Origin: Candidatus Nomurabacteria bacterium RIFCSPLOWO2_01_FULL_46_18
GTDB taxonomy: Bacteria; Patescibacteriota; Minisyncoccia; Phycocordibacterales; UBA9973
Length of the DNA: 13,700 nucleotides
Assembly (NCBI GenBank): GCA_001786015.1
Contig: MFVH01000007.1
Span: forward strand, 1-13,700
Reading direction: 5' to 3'
Positions 12,555-13,700 of the stretch are shown piece by piece. The stretch's first letter is position 1. Each line of letters opens with the position of its first letter. The position numbers and the translations under genes were made by a program. Under the pieces are notes generated by a model. That model had not been told where the DNA came from and ran no database searches. It worked only from the letters and a program-made list of their open reading frames with translations.

Positions 12555-12560
12555 AGGAGG
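12555..12560 (+). promoter_or_regulatory. Consensus Shine-Dalgarno site fixing the cassette start
   Basis: AGGAGG, 4 nt before the ATG at 12565. It is the only full-consensus ribosome-binding site in the window. It shows that translation starts at 12565 and not at an earlier in-frame ATG (12469) that lies inside the leader hairpin. Confidence 0.85.
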
Positions 12561-12564
12561 ACCT

Positions 12565-13230
12565 ATGAGCAAGGTATTCGGACAGGCTTCCCGTCTTCTC
12601 CAAATTGCGGATGAAGCGGGATGGGACGCGGATGGTGGACGCTTTGAGGCGCTCAACCGCAGTGGCATCCTTTCGGATGTCATGAAGTGTCCCGACCCCA
12701 GGGCTGTGAATCGCGATGCGCTCCGCAAGGTGCTCACCGGCATGCTCGTCGAGGTCAAGGGTTTCGCCATCTGGAGGACTCTCCAGATCGGTGGTATCTC
12801 TCGAGAGGCTATGCTGGGTAAAGTCACCGAGGGTGGTGACTTCGTGTCCGATTGGGCGCGAGGCATGATGAACCACGAGCGGTTCACGACCTCGCCGCGG
12901 AAGAAGACTCTGCGACTTGCTCGGGCGAAGGTCGGCGAGCTCGGTTTCACCGAGATGCCGACGACCACCGAGCTTTTCGCTCGGATTCGTCAGGTCGGCA
13001 GTCTCTGCCCGGCCGAAGTCGGCCCGCGTCTCCGGTACGATTACCAGGATCAGCCGAATAGCGAGATCCTCTGGGTCGCGATGGAGACCATTCCGGACCT
13101 CTACGGCGATCCGTACGTCTTCGCGGTGAGGCGGTACGTCGGCGGCAGGCGGTGGCTCTACGCCGGCTTCGCGAGGCCGGACGGTCAGTGGGGTCTCGAG
13201 CGCGGGGTCGTCTTCGTTCCCCGCAAGTAA
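12565..13230 (+). CDS. GC-rich hypothetical protein, CPAEVGP/DQP family
   Basis: 221 aa, function unknown. No signal peptide or membrane helix is visible. The protein is soluble-looking and has two parts. The N-terminal part (about 1-105) is helical, beginning MSKVFGQASRLLQIADEAGWD. The C-terminal part (about 115-221) contains LGFTEMPTTTELFARI, then LCPAEVGPRLRYDYQDQP, GDPYVFAVRRY, RRWLYAGF and the end VVFVPRK. From memory, this C-terminal signature is shared by a large set of unnamed proteins repeated in Parcubacteria genomes; I cannot verify that here. Base use is strikingly GC-rich, with G or C at most third positions, unlike every neighbour. It has its own promoter, long structured leader, consensus SD and strong terminator, so it stands as an independent unit. 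No catalytic motif is apparent and no function is proposed. Confidence 0.85.
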   Translation: MSKVFGQASRLLQIADEAGWDADGGRFEALNRSGILSDVMKCPDPRAVNRDALRKVLTGMLVEVKGFAIWRTLQIGGISREAMLGKVTEGGDFVSDWARGMMNHERFTTSPRKKTLRLARAKVGELGFTEMPTTTELFARIRQVGSLCPAEVGPRLRYDYQDQPNSEILWVAMETIPDLYGDPYVFAVRRYVGGRRWLYAGFARPDGQWGLERGVVFVPRK

Positions 13231-13256
13231 ATCTCAACGCTTCGGGCTCTAGTCCT

Positions 13257-13270
13257 GCTAGGGCCCTAGC
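13257..13270 (+). repeat. 14-nt perfect palindrome before the cassette terminator
   Basis: GCTAGGGCCCTAGC is fully self-complementary and lies 7 nt before the terminator stem. It has no T run of its own; it may be an accessory hairpin or a protein site. Confidence 0.45.
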
Positions 13271-13276
13271 CCTTTC

Positions 13277-13308
13277 CCGCCCGCAAGTGGAACTTGCGGG
13301 CGGTTTTT
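13277..13308 (+). terminator. Strong intrinsic terminator of the cassette
   Basis: Perfect 12-bp GC-rich stem CCGCCCGCAAGT (13277-13288) with ACTTGCGGGCGG (13292-13303), loop GGA, then TTTTT (13304-13308). It is the clearest rho-independent terminator in the window, 46 nt after the stop codon of the 221-aa gene. Confidence 0.93.
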
Positions 13309-13330
13309 CGTATAATGGATTTGGTAGTAG

Positions 13331-13552
13331 GTGAAAAATTTCTCATCGGTACGCCTGTGGGACACCGAATCCAGTATCACAGAACCGAGAATTGCCGCTC
13401 GCATTAGTTATTTGGGCCGGCGCAAGAGTGGTTTTGAAAAATCAAAAAAATACCTCGCAAGGACTGTCCTTACGATACTGTCAAGGTTGAACCTTGACAT
13501 TGAAAAATTAAAATCCACCTTGAAACTTATCCACGAGGTTAACTTGATTTAA
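13331..13552 (+). CDS. Doubtful 73-residue ORF overlapping palindromes
   Basis: The GTG start lies 14 nt after a TATAAT, with a poor purine-rich site (GGTAGTAG) beside it. The product is basic in the middle (YLGRRKSGFEKSKKYLAR), and about residues 42-57 are encoded by the two palindromes at 13455-13475 and 13479-13499. No homologous family is recognised. It may be chance, or a small gene carrying in-frame palindromic elements like glmS and murB. Confidence 0.22.
   Translation: MKNFSSVRLWDTESSITEPRIAARISYLGRRKSGFEKSKKYLARTVLTILSRLNLDIEKLKSTLKLIHEVNLI
13455..13475 (+). repeat. Palindrome with CAAGG...CCTT core
   Basis: TCGCAAGGAC (13455-13464), T, GTCCTTACGA (13466-13475): 10-base arms with one mismatch. 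Its design (AAGG, a short centre, CCTT) resembles the palindrome that follows 3 nt later. Confidence 0.6.
13479..13499 (+). repeat. Second copy of the TGTCAAGGTT palindrome, right of the cassette
   Basis: TGTCAAGGTT (13479-13488), G, AACCTTGACA (13490-13499), a perfect 10-bp inverted repeat. It equals the leader palindrome at 12453-12475 read on the opposite strand (centre G here, C there), including the flanking T at 13500. The two lie about 1 kb apart on either side of the GC-rich gene and its terminator. Confidence 0.8.
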
Positions 13553-13571
13553 GTATATACCGGTTTATAAT
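13544..13571 (+). promoter_or_regulatory. Promoter for the last gene
   Basis: TTGATT (13544-13549), 16-nt spacer, perfect TATAAT (13566-13571). The ATG at 13578 begins 6 nt after the -10 box, giving a leaderless transcript. AAGGA directly touches the ATG, too close to act as an SD. Confidence 0.7.
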
Positions 13572-13577
13572 TAAGGA

Positions 13578-13700
13578 ATGAAAGACAATATCTATGTGTG
13601 GGCGTTAATCGTAATTTTATTCATTGGCGGATTAATCTTTTTGACTACTAAAATAAAAACACAAGTTGCGATAGTCGGGGATCTCGTATCGGTGAACTAC
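13578..13700 (+). CDS. Membrane-anchored protein, probable FKBP-type peptidyl-prolyl isomerase, N-terminal part
   Basis: Forty-one residues reach the window edge. A short N-terminus (MKDNIYV) is followed by one hydrophobic segment (about residues 8-24, WALIVILFIGGLIFLTT), probably an uncleaved signal anchor, then KIKTQVAIVGDLVSVNY. The ending GDLVSVNY fits the first strand of FKBP-type PPIases (GDxVxVxYTG), which in such bacteria are often anchored outside the membrane, so an extracytoplasmic folding role is likely. The catalytic region lies beyond the window, so the family call rests on only about eight residues; the membrane anchor is more certain. The start is supported by a promoter whose -10 box ends 6 nt upstream. 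Confidence 0.6.
   Translation, partial: MKDNIYVWALIVILFIGGLIFLTTKIKTQVAIVGDLVSVNY

Larger units (their letters stand above)
13309..13577 (+). other. Gap after the cassette: weak small ORF and palindromes
   Basis: No convincing gene. A GTG-initiated frame at 13331-13552 could encode 73 residues (MKNFSSVRLWDTESS...), and a TATAAT at 13311-13316 precedes it, but there is no good -35, no family resemblance, and its last third runs through two palindromes. The stretch 13502-13577 holds the promoter of the next gene. Confidence 0.4.

Noticed and set aside
12469..12564. Earlier ATG for the GC-rich gene (32 extra residues)
   Set aside because: It falls inside the leader hairpin, has no SD and encodes the palindromes, whereas the ATG at 12565 has AGGAGG at correct spacing.
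13288..13316. Promoter with TATAAT at 13311 for the 73-residue frame
   Set aside because: The -35 position lies inside the terminator stem and matches the consensus poorly; kept only as a remark in the gap entry.
12409..13499. CRISPR array suggested by repeated palindromes
   Set aside because: The repeats are few, not evenly spaced, not separated by spacers of constant length, and no cas gene is present.

Overview
The window looks like part of a small, streamlined bacterial genome of the Candidate Phyla Radiation (Patescibacteria), most likely a Parcubacteria-type lineage. The evidence is mixed. Genes are packed with gaps of 1-15 nt. Shine-Dalgarno (SD) sites are scarce, and many start codons sit 6-12 nt behind a -10 box. 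The bL19 protein is long and divergent. A GC-rich hypothetical gene belongs to what I recall as a recurrent Parcubacteria family. This placement is inference; there is no rRNA here to confirm it.

Left part, minus strand (1-3872): one operon, glmS, then a stand-alone left-handed beta-helix acyltransferase resembling the GlmU C-terminal domain, then an SDR-type threonine dehydrogenase, then glycine C-acetyltransferase (kbl), cut by the window edge. The order suggests a supply line. Threonine is split to glycine and acetyl-CoA, and acetyl-CoA is the donor needed to acetylate the glucosamine phosphate made from the GlmS product, on the way to UDP-GlcNAc. A divergent pair of promoters (about 3881-3960) separates this operon from the plus-strand genes.

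Middle, plus strand (3973-8325): rplS (bL19), tRNA-Leu(GAG), and a compact AlkA-like HhH glycosylase whose GTG start directly follows the tRNA CCA. Then comes a VKOR-family thiol oxidase followed by a P2-like P-type ATPase with unusual ion-site residues.

Right-middle (8331-12332): a promoter drives a truncated tRNA-His 5' half. It is followed by an HNH/zinc-ribbon endonuclease-like gene, an intact tRNA-His(GTG), sua5 (threonylcarbamoyl-AMP synthase), an Nramp-related transporter lacking the usual metal-site Asn and Met, and murB. All are closely spaced on the plus strand.

Right end (12345-13700): a self-contained GC-rich cassette with a strong promoter, a leader of about 185 nt full of palindromes, a perfect AGGAGG, a 221-aa hypothetical protein and a 12-bp-stem terminator. 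Related palindromes lie on both sides of the coding region. After it come 270 nt with little clear coding, then the start of a membrane-anchored protein that is probably an FKBP-type prolyl isomerase.

Three things stand out. (1) A GC-rich palindromic repeat sits in frame inside both glmS and murB, with a diverged third copy in the cassette leader. (2) Five promoters give leaderless or near-leaderless starts, and two more starts sit at tRNA 3' ends. (3) The GC-rich cassette contrasts with its surroundings in base composition and in translation signals.
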